64,000 nucleotides of DNA from an uncultured Fidelibacterota bacterium (GTDB taxonomy: Bacteria; Fidelibacterota; Marinisomatia; Marinisomatales; TCS55): NCBI GenBank assembly GCA_902615915.1, contig CACMQQ010000003.1:124001-188000 (forward strand), given 5' to 3'. The position numbers and the translations under genes are program-made. Every line of letters begins with the position of its first letter. The stretch's first letter is position 1. Positions 26,010 through 37,473 of this stretch are shown in pieces. The notes beneath the pieces are model-generated. The model did no database searches. It worked only from the letters and a program-made list of their open reading frames with translations, and had not been told where the DNA came from.

Positions 26010-27038
26010 TTAATCTGTTAAAGGATAAATCCAATCGAAAGGGTCTGCTATTTCTTCTAACTGAATTGATAGAAGAGTTTCACGTAATTTTTTTGTTATT
26101 GGACCATAACCTTTGTTACTTAGAGAAATTTTATTATCATCTTTTGTAATACTTCCTATTGGATTTACAATTACTGCTGTTCCAGTACAAAAAACTTCAT
26201 CAGCGGACAAAATTTGATCCACTGATAAATCTCCTTCGTCAACCTCTAGATCGAGCAAATCTTTTGCAATTCTGATTACAGAATTTCTAGTTATTCCTGG
26301 CAATATTGAACCACCGAGTCTAGGTGTAATTAATTTTTTATTTTTTACAGCAAAAATATTAGCAGAACCCATTTCTTCCACAAAACCTTCATTGGAAGCT
26401 CTTAAATAAATCATATCATTATAACCTCTTAACTTTGCCTCTTTCCCAGGAAACAAAGAAGCAGAATAATTGCCAATTGCTTTTGCATTTCCTATGCCTT
26501 TTGGAGCTGCGCGATGAAAATCTGATGATATTAGCATATTAAGAGGCTTTGCTCCTTCTGGAAAATAAGAACCAACAGGAGATGCAAAGACTATGAATTT
26601 ATATTCAATTGAAGGGCCTACACTGATTGATGGTGTAGTCCCAAAAACGATCGGTCTTAAATACATTGCCCCTTTTTCAAAAGGAGGGACAAAATCAATA
26701 TTATCTAAAATAGTAGCCTTAACAGCATTAATAAAATAGTCTGGCACCATTTTCGGAATGCACATTTTTTCAGTGGATTCTGCCATTCTATTTGCATTCA
26801 TATGGGGGCGAAATAAAACGATTCTATCTTTCTTCGTATGATAAGCCTTCATTCCTTCAAATACACCTTGAGCATAGTTTAAAACACATGCAGCTGGTGA
26901 AATATTTATATTACCGTAAGGTTCAAGAGCTCCTCTGGACCATGTCTCATCATTAATACAATCTCCGACCCACATACTCCTAGTTTTTGAAGCATTAAAT
27001 CCTAATTTATCCCAATCAATGTTTTGTTTTTGCAACAT
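26010..27038 (-). CDS. ilvE: Branched-chain amino acid aminotransferase
   Basis: The 342-residue fold-type IV PLP enzyme shows ALEPYGNINISPAACVLNYAQGVFEGMKAY at the N-terminus, the PLP-lysine region GIGNAKAIGNYSASL and the family signature ending LITPRLGGSILPGITRNSVI. It catalyses the last step of Val, Leu and Ile synthesis or the first step of their degradation. The length suits the longer, BCAT-type group. It starts 2 nt after the acyl-CoA dehydrogenase gene, which may point to joint branched-chain catabolism. Confidence 0.92.
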   Translation of the reverse strand: MLQKQNIDWDKLGFNASKTRSMWVGDCINDETWSRGALEPYGNINISPAACVLNYAQGVFEGMKAYHTKKDRIVLFRPHMNANRMAESTEKMCIPKMVPDYFINAVKATILDNIDFVPPFEKGAMYLRPIVFGTTPSISVGPSIEYKFIVFASPVGSYFPEGAKPLNMLISSDFHRAAPKGIGNAKAIGNYSASLFPGKEAKLRGYNDMIYLRASNEGFVEEMGSANIFAVKNKKLITPRLGGSILPGITRNSVIRIAKDLLDLEVDEGDLSVDQILSADEVFCTGTAVIVNPIGSITKDDNKISLSNKGYGPITKKLRETLLSIQLEEIADPFDWIYPLTD

Positions 27039-27040
27039 TA

Positions 27041-28201
27041 TTAATCTCCTTTCAGTAGAGATTTTGCAATGACTTTTTCCTGAATTTCAGAAGTTCCCTC
27101 ATAAATTTGAGTTATTTTTGCATCTCTGATTAATCTTTCAACACCAGTCTCTTTGACATATCCGTAACCTCCGAAAATTTGGACACATTCTAAAGCATTG
27201 CTCATTGCTGCTTCAGAAGAAAAATGCTTTGCCATAGAAGCCTCCTTTGAAAACTCTAAACCTTTATCTTTCAATATTGCAGCTTTATGAATTAATAGCC
27301 TTGAAGCTTCATTTTTAATTGCCATATTTGCAATTTTGGATTGAATAATACCAAAGTCTGAAATACTTTTGCCGAATTGCTCCCTTTCTTTAGCATATTG
27401 AATTGACCGATCCAGCGATTCTTGAGCTATGCCAAGTGCTTGAGTAGCAATTCCAATCCTTCCGCCATTCAAAATATCTAATGCAATTCTAAACCCCTCA
27501 CCCTCTGTTTCAATTAAATTTTTAGATGGAACTTTACAATTATCAAAATAAATTTCACAAGTGTCTGAGCCTCTGATTCCTAATTTATTTTCTTTATTTC
27601 CAGTAGTTAAACCATCGAATGTTTTTTCCACAATGAATGCAGAAATACCTTTATATCCAACATTTTTCTTTGTAAGGCAAAGTAAAATGACAATATCCGA
27701 AGATGTACCATTTGTAACCCAATTTTTTGTACCGTTGATAACAAAATCAGAGCTTTCTCTCCTTGCAAATGTTTTCATATTACTAGCATCAGAACCAGAT
27801 TGAGGTTCCGATAAGGAGAAAGAGCCTAAACTCTTGCCGGAAGCTAATTTTGGCAAAAATGTATTTTTTTGATACTCGTTGCCATATTTGTAAAGAAGAT
27901 TGCAAACTAGAGAATTATTAACGGACATTATTACACCAACAGAAGCATCAACTTTTGAAATCTCTTCAAGAGCTAAGCAATATGACAATGTGTCTAGGCC
28001 TGAACCTCCAAATTTTTCAGGTACCATCATTCCCATAAAACCAAGTTCACCCATCTGTATGATCTCATTCTTGGGAAAAAGACTCTTTTCATCTCGTTCA
28101 ATAACACCAGGACGCAAAATATCATTTGCAAACTCCCTTGCGGTCTTTTTAACTAGCTCTTGTTGATTATCTAAAATAAAATCCATACTCGGTACATTCA
28201 A
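27041..28201 (-). CDS. Acyl-CoA dehydrogenase
   Basis: The 386-residue flavoenzyme has the two family signatures: FSLSEPQSGSDASNMKT (FAD/substrate loop) and the C-terminal IQIFGGYGYVKETGVERLIRDAKITQIYEGTSEIQ, whose YEGT carries the usual catalytic Glu of short/medium-chain enzymes. It oxidises an acyl-CoA thioester to enoyl-CoA and passes electrons to ETF. The tight link with ilvE suggests a branched-chain acyl-CoA substrate, but butyryl-CoA is equally compatible. Confidence 0.93.
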   Translation of the reverse strand: MNVPSMDFILDNQQELVKKTAREFANDILRPGVIERDEKSLFPKNEIIQMGELGFMGMMVPEKFGGSGLDTLSYCLALEEISKVDASVGVIMSVNNSLVCNLLYKYGNEYQKNTFLPKLASGKSLGSFSLSEPQSGSDASNMKTFARRESSDFVINGTKNWVTNGTSSDIVILLCLTKKNVGYKGISAFIVEKTFDGLTTGNKENKLGIRGSDTCEIYFDNCKVPSKNLIETEGEGFRIALDILNGGRIGIATQALGIAQESLDRSIQYAKEREQFGKSISDFGIIQSKIANMAIKNEASRLLIHKAAILKDKGLEFSKEASMAKHFSSEAAMSNALECVQIFGGYGYVKETGVERLIRDAKITQIYEGTSEIQEKVIAKSLLKGD

Positions 28202-28240
28202 ATCAACTTCATTTTAAAAATTATCATTTTTATGTTTAAT

Positions 28241-29176
28241 TCAACTTTCAGCTTCATACGCATCGATAATTTCTCTAACTAATTTATGCCTAACAACATC
28301 TTTCGAGGTTAAGTGAGCAAAACCAATACCATCAATATTTTTTAACAAATCAATTACTTCAACTAGTCCAGATTTTACATTATTGGGCAAATCAATTTGA
28401 GTTGTGTCTCCAGTAATAATTGCTTTAGAATTATTCCCAAGTCTGGTCAAAAACATCTTCATTTGAGTTTTTGTTGCATTCTGAGCTTCATCTAAAATCA
28501 TAAAAGCATTATTTAGTGTTCTTCCTCTCATAAATGCCAACGGGATTATCTCTATGACCTTATCTGCTATAAGTGGCTTATATTTTGATATAGATATCAT
28601 TTCTCCAAGAGAGTCGTAAAAAGGGGCTAAGTAGGGATCGACTTTCTCTTTTAAATCTCCAGGTAAAAAACCCAAATTTTCACCTGCTTCAACTGCTGGT
28701 CTACACAATACGATCCTATCAACTTCTTTCGAGGTTAATGCGGAAACAGCAAAAGCTACAGCCATAAAGGTTTTTCCAGTTCCTGCTGGACCAATTGAGA
28801 ACGTAACATCATTTCTTTTTACTATATTATAATAATCTTTTTGTCCTTTAGTTCTTGCACAAATAGCACCTTTAGAACCAAACATTATTTGATAATCTAG
28901 GTTTTTATTGAAGTCTATATCTCCTCTAGAAATAATATTTAACAAAGATGATACATCTTTTCTTGTTAAAGATCCCTTAGTATTTAAAGCAGAAGTAATA
29001 CTATCAATAGCTGTCAAGGATAGTTGAACATTATCTTTTTTTCCTAAAACTTTTATTCTATTATCACGTACGATAATTTTTGATGCAAAAGCATCTTCAA
29101 TTAATTTTATATTTTGGTCTTGAGGTCCCAAGAAGCTATTGATATCTATACCGTTTAATTCAATGATCTTTTCCAT
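28241..29176 (-). CDS. PhoH-like ATPase
   Basis: The 311-residue protein has a P-loop GPAGTGKTFMAVAFAV, then CRPAVEAGENLGFLPGDL, Walker B region MILDEAQNATKTQMKMFLTRLG and the sensor ITGDTTQIDLP, exactly the PhoH/YbeZ pattern. PhoH-like proteins are cytoplasmic ATPases, with YbeZ linked to ribosome and RNA metabolism with YbeY; no ybeY is next to it here. It is transcribed divergently from the TAtT lipoprotein gene, with an inverted repeat between them. Confidence 0.92.
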   Translation of the reverse strand: MEKIIELNGIDINSFLGPQDQNIKLIEDAFASKIIVRDNRIKVLGKKDNVQLSLTAIDSITSALNTKGSLTRKDVSSLLNIISRGDIDFNKNLDYQIMFGSKGAICARTKGQKDYYNIVKRNDVTFSIGPAGTGKTFMAVAFAVSALTSKEVDRIVLCRPAVEAGENLGFLPGDLKEKVDPYLAPFYDSLGEMISISKYKPLIADKVIEIIPLAFMRGRTLNNAFMILDEAQNATKTQMKMFLTRLGNNSKAIITGDTTQIDLPNNVKSGLVEVIDLLKNIDGIGFAHLTSKDVVRHKLVREIIDAYEAES

Positions 29177-29190
29177 GAAACAAAAAAATA

Positions 29191-29221
29191 TTAGTTAAGT
29201 TTAAAAAGAGAATTTAACTAA
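29191..29221. repeat. 8-bp perfect inverted repeat between divergent genes
   Basis: TTAGTTAA (29191-29198) and TTAACTAA (29214-29221) form a perfect inverted repeat with a 15-nt spacer, in the 67-nt gap between phoH (minus) and the TAtT gene (plus). It could be an operator for both or a leader hairpin; the arms are AT-rich, so chance cannot be excluded. Confidence 0.4.
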
Positions 29222-29243
29222 TTTATTCTACAAATGACCTAAA

Positions 29244-30122
29244 ATGGCAATAAAAAAGAAAAAAATAGAAATTCATTTACTTTTAATTCTTTGCATAGGA
29301 ATAGGTTGCTCAAACAACAATAATTTCCTAAACATGATCATTAACAAGCGTGCTAGTAGAAATGTGAATTTTGAAAGAGGTAAAGAGAATTGGGAAAAAA
29401 GGGCTAATAAGAACAATATTTATGAATCATTAAAATATTTGACAAAAGCAATTAATGAGAACGGTGAAAATTTGGAAAGATCAAAGCTAATGTCTCAGGC
29501 TTGTCACTTTACAGCTGAATACATTGAAGATGATGAAACCAAATCAGACTCTCTTTATTTGCTTGGGAAAGATACTGCATGGAGCTTTATAACTAAAACA
29601 GACTCATATATTGAAGGGTTTAATAAATTTTCCGGTGATCTTGATGGTAAAAAGATCGCAGGTATCGATAATATTTCTGAAAACGATATTGAAGTTTTGT
29701 TCTGGTGGGTAAAGAATTACGTCAGTTTCATTGCAAATAAGCCTGTTACAGAAAGATTAAGTGCCCGCGAAGAAATTGAAACTGCTCTTTACAAAATATT
29801 ATCTCAAAAGCCTGATTTTTACTTTGGAGGTTGTCATCAAATTTTCGGCATCCTTTATGCAAGACTGCCAGGAGTAGAATTAAATAAATCAATTTCTCAG
29901 TTTGAAACTGCTATTACAAAAGGACCAGATTTTTTTGGCAATTATGTTGCTAGAGCTAAATATCTCTATCCTAGAGTAAATGATAAAGATAGCTTTGAAA
30001 AGGATATAAATTATATTTTGGGTTTAGATCCATCTAACGTACCAGAGATTGGTCCAGAAAATTTAATGGAACAAGAGATTGCAAAAAAACTTCTTCAAAA
30101 ATCTTCCAGCCTATTTAAATAA
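29244..30122 (+). CDS. TAtT family (TRAP-associated T-component) lipoprotein
   Basis: The 292-residue protein has a lysine-rich signal peptide ending in a lipobox-like GIGC, with Cys22 as the lipidation site. The body is alpha-helical and TPR-like: MSQACHFTAEYIEDDE, FGGCHQIFGILYARLPG and LNKSISQFETAITKGPDFFGNYVARAKYLYPRVNDKDSFEKD match the TRAP-transporter TatT family, a trimeric periplasmic lipoprotein. No TRAP DctP, Q or M gene is nearby, so this is an orphan. It ends at exactly the base before the aspS stop codon of the opposite strand. Confidence 0.82.
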   Translation: MAIKKKKIEIHLLLILCIGIGCSNNNNFLNMIINKRASRNVNFERGKENWEKRANKNNIYESLKYLTKAINENGENLERSKLMSQACHFTAEYIEDDETKSDSLYLLGKDTAWSFITKTDSYIEGFNKFSGDLDGKKIAGIDNISENDIEVLFWWVKNYVSFIANKPVTERLSAREEIETALYKILSQKPDFYFGGCHQIFGILYARLPGVELNKSISQFETAITKGPDFFGNYVARAKYLYPRVNDKDSFEKDINYILGLDPSNVPEIGPENLMEQEIAKKLLQKSSSLFK

Positions 30123-31871
30123 CTAACTCTCATTAATCTTTATATTTAGTTCTTCAAGTTGAAGATTTGAAACATTGCTAGGAGAGTTATCCATTAAAGA
30201 ATTAGCAGAAGTGGTTTTAGGAAAGGCAATAACGTCTCTAATATTATCAGATCCTGATAATAGCATTACCAATCTGTCAAACCCAAAAGCTATTCCTCCA
30301 TGAGGGGGAGTGCCATATTTTAAAGCTTCAATAAAAAATCCAAACTTAGAATCAATTTCATCTTTATTCATTTTTAACAATTCAAAGATTTTAGATTGGA
30401 TTTTAGGATCATAATTACGAATAGACCCTCCTGCTACCTCATTGCCATTTATTGTTAAGTCATATGCTCTTGATAATATGTTCTTTTGATCTAAATTAAG
30501 ATCATTGATATTATCAATCTTAGGTGCGGTAAAAGGGTGGTGCATTGGTGTCAGTTGATCCATATCATCATGATCAAACATAGGAAAATCTGTTATCCAA
30601 ACAGGTTTAAAAACACCAACATCGATTAAATTTAAATGTTTTGCTATTTCAATCCTTATGGCTCCCAATGCAGTGCATGCTACTTTATGAGAATCAGCAA
30701 CAATAAATAAAATGTCATTTTCAGAGAGATTTAAAGTCTCGATCATTTCTAAAGATAAGTCCTCATCAAAAAATTTTGATATACCTCCAGATAATTCATT
30801 ATTACCAACCTTAAACCAAGCCAATCCTTTAGCTCCACACGTTTTTGCAATATCGGTTAGATTGTCAATTTTTTTTCTTGTAAAAAGATCTGCATTGTTT
30901 ACAATAACAGTCTTGATCGCATCAGCTTCAAAAAAAGTTTTAAAACTGGATTTTAAAGCATATTCCTTAAAATCAGTAAGCTTAAGCTCAAATCTTAAAT
31001 CTGGCTTATCCGAACCGTAAGAGTCCATTGCTTTTGACCATGTCAATTTTTCAAAAGGGGTGTCTAATTCGATATTTTTTACAGTTTTGAAAACATGTTT
31101 TGTTAATTTTTCCATGTAATCCATTACATGATATTCATCAACAAATGACATTTCAATATCGATTTGGGTAAATTCAGGCTGTCTATCCGATCTAAGGTCT
31201 TCATCCCTAAAGCATTTTACAATTTGAAAATATCGATCAAAACCTGCAATCATCAAAATTTGCTTGTATAGTTGTGGAGATTGAGGCAAAGCATAAAACC
31301 TTCCTTCATGTATTCTACTTGGTACTAAATAATCTCTAGCCCCTTCTGGTGTAGATTTCATCAATACTGGTGTTTCAATTTCTAAGAAGTCATTATTTGA
31401 AAGATAACTGCGAACAGCCTGATAAGCTTTGTGACGAATAATAAGATTATTCTGAAGCTCTTCTGTACGTAGCTCCAAATAACGGTATTTTAACCTTAAA
31501 TTCTCTTCAGCGCTATTTCGGTTAGATATTACAAATGGTAATGGCTTGGCCTCATTAACTAATAGAATATTAGATACTAAAATTTCTATCTGACCTGTTA
31601 TGATATTTTTATTGAAAGCTGATTGTGCTCTGAGCGAGACAATTCCTTCAATCGCGAGAACGTCTTCTAATGATAATTTTTTGACAATTTCAAAATCTCC
31701 CAGGAATGTTTTAGAATCAAATACTAACTGGGTTTTGCCATATCTATCTCTCAGGTCAATAAAAATAATTTGTCCATGCAAACGAATGCTATTGACCCAA
31801 CCATTTAGAACAACTTTAAGATCATTTTCTTTTGAGGTTAGCTGGCCACATGTATGAGTTCTATGTTCCAT
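30123..31871 (-). CDS. aspS: Aspartyl-tRNA synthetase
   Basis: The 582-residue class II synthetase has the N-terminal OB anticodon-binding domain (GWVNSIRLHGQIIFIDLRDR), motif 2 (CFRDEDLRSDRQPEFTQIDIEMSF), a bacterial-type GAD insertion (about 290-400) and motif 3 (GGIAFGFDRLVMLLSG). The GAD domain marks the bacterial AspRS form. Whether it is discriminating or also makes Asp-tRNAAsn is not decidable here. It stands after the ATP synthase operon with a 58-nt gap from the atpC stop, and ends head-on against the TAtT gene with no intergenic base. Confidence 0.96.
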   Translation of the reverse strand: MEHRTHTCGQLTSKENDLKVVLNGWVNSIRLHGQIIFIDLRDRYGKTQLVFDSKTFLGDFEIVKKLSLEDVLAIEGIVSLRAQSAFNKNIITGQIEILVSNILLVNEAKPLPFVISNRNSAEENLRLKYRYLELRTEELQNNLIIRHKAYQAVRSYLSNNDFLEIETPVLMKSTPEGARDYLVPSRIHEGRFYALPQSPQLYKQILMIAGFDRYFQIVKCFRDEDLRSDRQPEFTQIDIEMSFVDEYHVMDYMEKLTKHVFKTVKNIELDTPFEKLTWSKAMDSYGSDKPDLRFELKLTDFKEYALKSSFKTFFEADAIKTVIVNNADLFTRKKIDNLTDIAKTCGAKGLAWFKVGNNELSGGISKFFDEDLSLEMIETLNLSENDILFIVADSHKVACTALGAIRIEIAKHLNLIDVGVFKPVWITDFPMFDHDDMDQLTPMHHPFTAPKIDNINDLNLDQKNILSRAYDLTINGNEVAGGSIRNYDPKIQSKIFELLKMNKDEIDSKFGFFIEALKYGTPPHGGIAFGFDRLVMLLSGSDNIRDVIAFPKTTSANSLMDNSPSNVSNLQLEELNIKINES

Positions 31872-31929
31872 AGTCAGCTAATATTATCATTTTGATATGT
31901 TTAGAGAAACAAAAAAAAAATTTAAATTT

Positions 31930-32328
31930 CTATCGCTTTGATACTGACAACCTACTTAGGGCTCTCGCTAAGGAGTGCTCTGCTCTAGGAATGTCAATAT
32001 CAACATTACTTGATGACAATCTTTCTTTTGCTCTAGTGACCGCATCACGAGCTCTTTTTTCGTCTATTTCTTCTTGAGACTCAACAGAATCAACCAGTAA
32101 AAGCAGGCGATTGCTTGAGATTTCTGCATAACCGCCACTAGTTGAAAAGTATGATTCTTTTGAGTTGTTTAAGACTTTGATCTCACCAGCAGCGAGTGAA
32201 ATTACACTATCTGTATGATTTGCCATCACTCCAAATGAGCCATCAAGGCCTGGGCACTTAGCATATTCAACATCCAAAATATCGAAACTCCTTGTTGGGG
32301 TTATAAACTCAATATCAAACAGTGCCAT
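31930..32328 (-). CDS. atpC: ATP synthase epsilon subunit
   Basis: The 132-residue F1 epsilon subunit has the beta-sandwich start FDIEFITPTRSF, the conserved CPGLDGSFGVMANH loop, and a C-terminal helical hairpin rich in Arg/Ala/Glu. It couples the rotor to the c ring and can inhibit hydrolysis. It is the last gene of the operon, 6 nt after atpD. Confidence 0.93.
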   Translation of the reverse strand: MALFDIEFITPTRSFDILDVEYAKCPGLDGSFGVMANHTDSVISLAAGEIKVLNNSKESYFSTSGGYAEISSNRLLLLVDSVESQEEIDEKRARDAVTRAKERLSSSNVDIDIPRAEHSLARALSRLSVSKR

Positions 32329-32334
32329 AACTAT

Positions 32335-34602
<2,268 letters not shown>

Positions 34603-34603
<1 letters not shown>

Positions 34604-36129
34604 TACTTTGCTTGAAATCCTCTTGTGAACTCCGAAATTGCTTTTTCTAGATTCTTTTCAACTGAGTCTGAAATCAAGCCTTCTCTAACTATTGCTTTTA
34701 AATCTTCAGAATTATTTGCATCAAGATAGTCAAACAAATCGTTTTCATAAACTGAAACCTTTTCTACATCAATATTGTCTAAAAAACCTTTAGAAGCGGC
34801 AAAAATGATTGATATTTGTCTCTCCACATCCATAGGCATGTATTGACCTTGCTTGAGAACCTCAACCATTCTTTCTCCTCTAGTTAATTGAGCTTGTGTG
34901 CTCTTGTCAAGGTCAGAGCCAAATTTTGCAAATGCTTCCAGTTCTCTATATTGAGCAAGATCGAGTCTCAAAGTACCTGCGACACCTTTCATTGCTTTTA
35001 TTTGAGCGTTACCTCCAACTCTTGATACTGAGATACCAACATCAATTGCCGGCCTTATACCTGAGTTAAAAAGATTTTTTTCCAAATAAATTTGACCATC
35101 AGTAATTGAAATAACATTAGTTGGAATATACGCAGAGACGTCTCCTTCTTGAGTTTCAATTATAGGAAGTGCAGTTAAAGAACCTCCACCCAATTCACTA
35201 GAAAGTTTTGATGCTCTTTCAAGTAATCGACTGTGGAGGTAAAATACATCGCCTGGAAATGCTTCTCTGCCAGGAGGCCTTCTCAAAACCAGCGACATCT
35301 GTCTATATGCCACGGCTTGCTTGGATAGATCATCATAAACGATCAAACCGTGCTTACCGTTATCCCTGTAATATTCTCCCATCGCACAGCCTGAATATGG
35401 TGCAATATATTGTAGAGGTGCCTCATCTGATGCATTTGCCGCTACAACAGTTGTATATTCCATAGCGCCATTGGATTCTAATTCGGATACAATGGATGCA
35501 ACAGTTGATGCTTTTTGCCCAATTGCAACATAAATACAATATACAGGCTGATCAGTTTGATGCGTATATTTTTGATTAATTATAGTGTCTATTGCAACAG
35601 CGGTTTTTCCTGTTTGCCTGTCTCCAATTATCAATTCTCTTTGACCTCTCCCAATTGGTATCATACTATCTACGGCTTTAATTCCAGTTTGTAGAGGTTG
35701 ATTTACTGGGGATCTGGCCATAACACCATGTGCCTTGCTTTCTATTGGAAGCGATTCTTTGGTATCAATAGGGCCCTTGCCGTCAATTGGCTGGCCTAGC
35801 GGGTTAACTACACGCCCAAGCATCGCATCACCTACTGGCACTTCAACCACGCTTCCAGTCCGTTTCGCTAAATCTCCTTCTTTAACCAATCTTGAATCTC
35901 CAAAAAGAACCAAACCAACATTATCCTCTTCCAAATTTAAAGCCATACCATAAATTCCATTTGGAAGCTCAACCAACTCTGAGCTCATCACATTTTCAAG
36001 GCCACTAACCCTAGCAACACCATCACCAACATCTATAACTTCTCCTACTTCAGATACATCGATAGAGGAGTCAAATTTTGAAATTTGTTCTTTGAGAAGA
36101 CTAGCTATATTCTCAGTATTAATACTCAT
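34603..36129 (-). CDS. atpA: ATP synthase alpha subunit
   Basis: The 508-residue non-catalytic F1 subunit has the P-loop [41 protein letters not shown], and the signature [14 protein letters not shown]. It also has [43 protein letters not shown]. The length is usual for the family. It lies 6 nt after atpH and overlaps atpG by one base. Confidence 0.98.
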
Positions 36130-36135
36130 TTTTAA

Positions 36136-36681
36136 CTAATTCCTTTTTGATTCTATTAGAGATCGCTTCATCTCTGATAATTGACTTTTAATAGTTGAAT
36201 CTAAAAACTTATTGCCAATCCTAACTTTAATCCCTCCAATAAGTGCTGGGTCTTCAATGATTTTAAACTTCAACGATTTTTTTAATTTATGCCCAAGAAT
36301 TGATTTAATTTCATCAGAATCTGAGTTAGCTAAATCAGCGACGTAGGCTGTAACGTTTACAATATCCATTCTTGACGAATATATCAATGAAAAGTGCTTG
36401 AAAATTTTTCTGAATAATTTCAAATTAAAATCAATATCGATTGTATTTATGTATTCAATAAATATCGAACTGGATTTATCCTTAAATGATTGATTCAATA
36501 ATTTTGATTTTTCCAAGTTTTTAACTTTTTTTGACTGAATGAAAGAGCGCAATTCTGGACTAATTTTTATGACTTTTGCAAAATCTTCCATAAAGCCCAT
36601 TAATGACTCTTGCTGATCAAGTTTATGTGAAACTTCAAACAGAGCAGTTGCATGATTTTTAGCATAAGCCTCAAGCTTCAT
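36136..36681 (-). CDS. atpH: ATP synthase delta subunit
   Basis: The 181-residue helical peripheral stalk subunit starts AKNHATALFEVSHK and carries the C-terminal family signature DPALIGGIKVRIGNKFLDSTIKSQLSEMK. It clamps F1 alpha to the b subunits. It overlaps atpF by 11 nt. Confidence 0.94.
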   Translation of the reverse strand: MKLEAYAKNHATALFEVSHKLDQQESLMGFMEDFAKVIKISPELRSFIQSKKVKNLEKSKLLNQSFKDKSSSIFIEYINTIDIDFNLKLFRKIFKHFSLIYSSRMDIVNVTAYVADLANSDSDEIKSILGHKLKKSLKFKIIEDPALIGGIKVRIGNKFLDSTIKSQLSEMKRSLIESKRN

Positions 36682-37216
36682 AATTACCGACCTGATCTAA
36701 AGAATCCTTAATAAGTTTTTTATTATCTTCAGAAGAAAGATTTTTAGAAATCAATTTTTGAGCAACGTTCAAAGAAATATCAGCTATTTCATCCTTAATT
36801 TCACTCATCGCCTTTTCCTTTTCTGCTTCAATTTGTTTCTTTGCGTCTTCAATAATTTTAGCAGATTGGTCTTTAGCGTCAGAAATCGTCTGCTGTTTAA
36901 TATTTTCAGCAGCAGACTTTCCATCTGCAAGTATTGACTGTGCTTCGGATCGAGCATTTGTAATAATGTCTTGAGATTCCTGATTTATATTTTCAAGCTC
37001 TTCTCTGGCTTTTTCTGCATCTTTGAGAGAATTACTAATGAAATCCTCTCTTTCATTTAAAGCATTAAGAAGTGGTTTCCAAGCAAACTTTCTCAGGACA
37101 AAAAACAATAATAAGAACGTTATTATTGTCCAAATATAAAGACCTGGTGTAGGTTTTAATAAAAGTTCAGTTGGTGAAGCAGCAGCAGCTAAAAATATAT
37201 ATGCTGTAAAATTCAC
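36671..37216 (-). CDS. atpF: ATP synthase b subunit
   Basis: The 181-residue protein has one N-terminal membrane helix (about 27-42, followed by RKFAWKPLLNALNEREDFI) and a long Ala/Glu/Lys-rich coiled-coil stalk, the standard b subunit plan. A single b gene is present, so the stator should be a b homodimer. The N-terminal AAAASPTELLLKPTPG extension before the helix is common in Bacteroidota-type b subunits. It overlaps atpH by 11 nt. Confidence 0.94.
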   Translation of the reverse strand: MNFTAYIFLAAAASPTELLLKPTPGLYIWTIITFLLLFFVLRKFAWKPLLNALNEREDFISNSLKDAEKAREELENINQESQDIITNARSEAQSILADGKSAAENIKQQTISDAKDQSAKIIEDAKKQIEAEKEKAMSEIKDEIADISLNVAQKLISKNLSSEDNKKLIKDSLDQVGNYEA

Positions 37217-37238
37217 TTTTTATTTCTTTTGTTGATAT

Positions 37239-37454
37239 TTATAAGAACAACATCAATAAAGCAAATACCTCAGCCAAGATAGCAACTCCTTCGAGCAAAA
37301 ATAAAGGGAGGTTAACTGCTCCGGTGATCTTGTCAGCAGCTTCAGGTTGGCGAGCAATACTCTCTGCAGCTGCAGCAGCAAATTTACCTATTCCAGCGGC
37401 AGCGCCAATTACGATCATGCCAAGCCCTATTGGGAGTAGTAGTGTTGAATCCAT
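37239..37454 (-). CDS. atpE: ATP synthase c subunit
   Basis: The 71-residue proteolipid is a two-helix hairpin with the ARQPEA loop (34-39). Glu55 (FLLEGVAIL) aligns with the ion-binding carboxylate; the Na+-type Gln in helix 1 is Lys24 (GIGKFA), as in many Bacteroidota c subunits, so H+ coupling is likely. A second Glu (Glu62) lies seven residues further along helix 2, unusual in the membrane. A run of alanines (26-30) packs helix 1. Confidence 0.95.
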   Translation of the reverse strand: MDSTLLLPIGLGMIVIGAAAGIGKFAAAAAESIARQPEAADKITGAVNLPLFLLEGVAILAEVFALLMLFL

Positions 37455-37473
37455 TTTTTATTTCCTTATTATT

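Noticed and set aside
26075-26090. GTTTCACGT in ilvE as a possible parS
   Set aside because: About 10 of 16 positions match and the palindrome is broken; it is within a normal coding frame.
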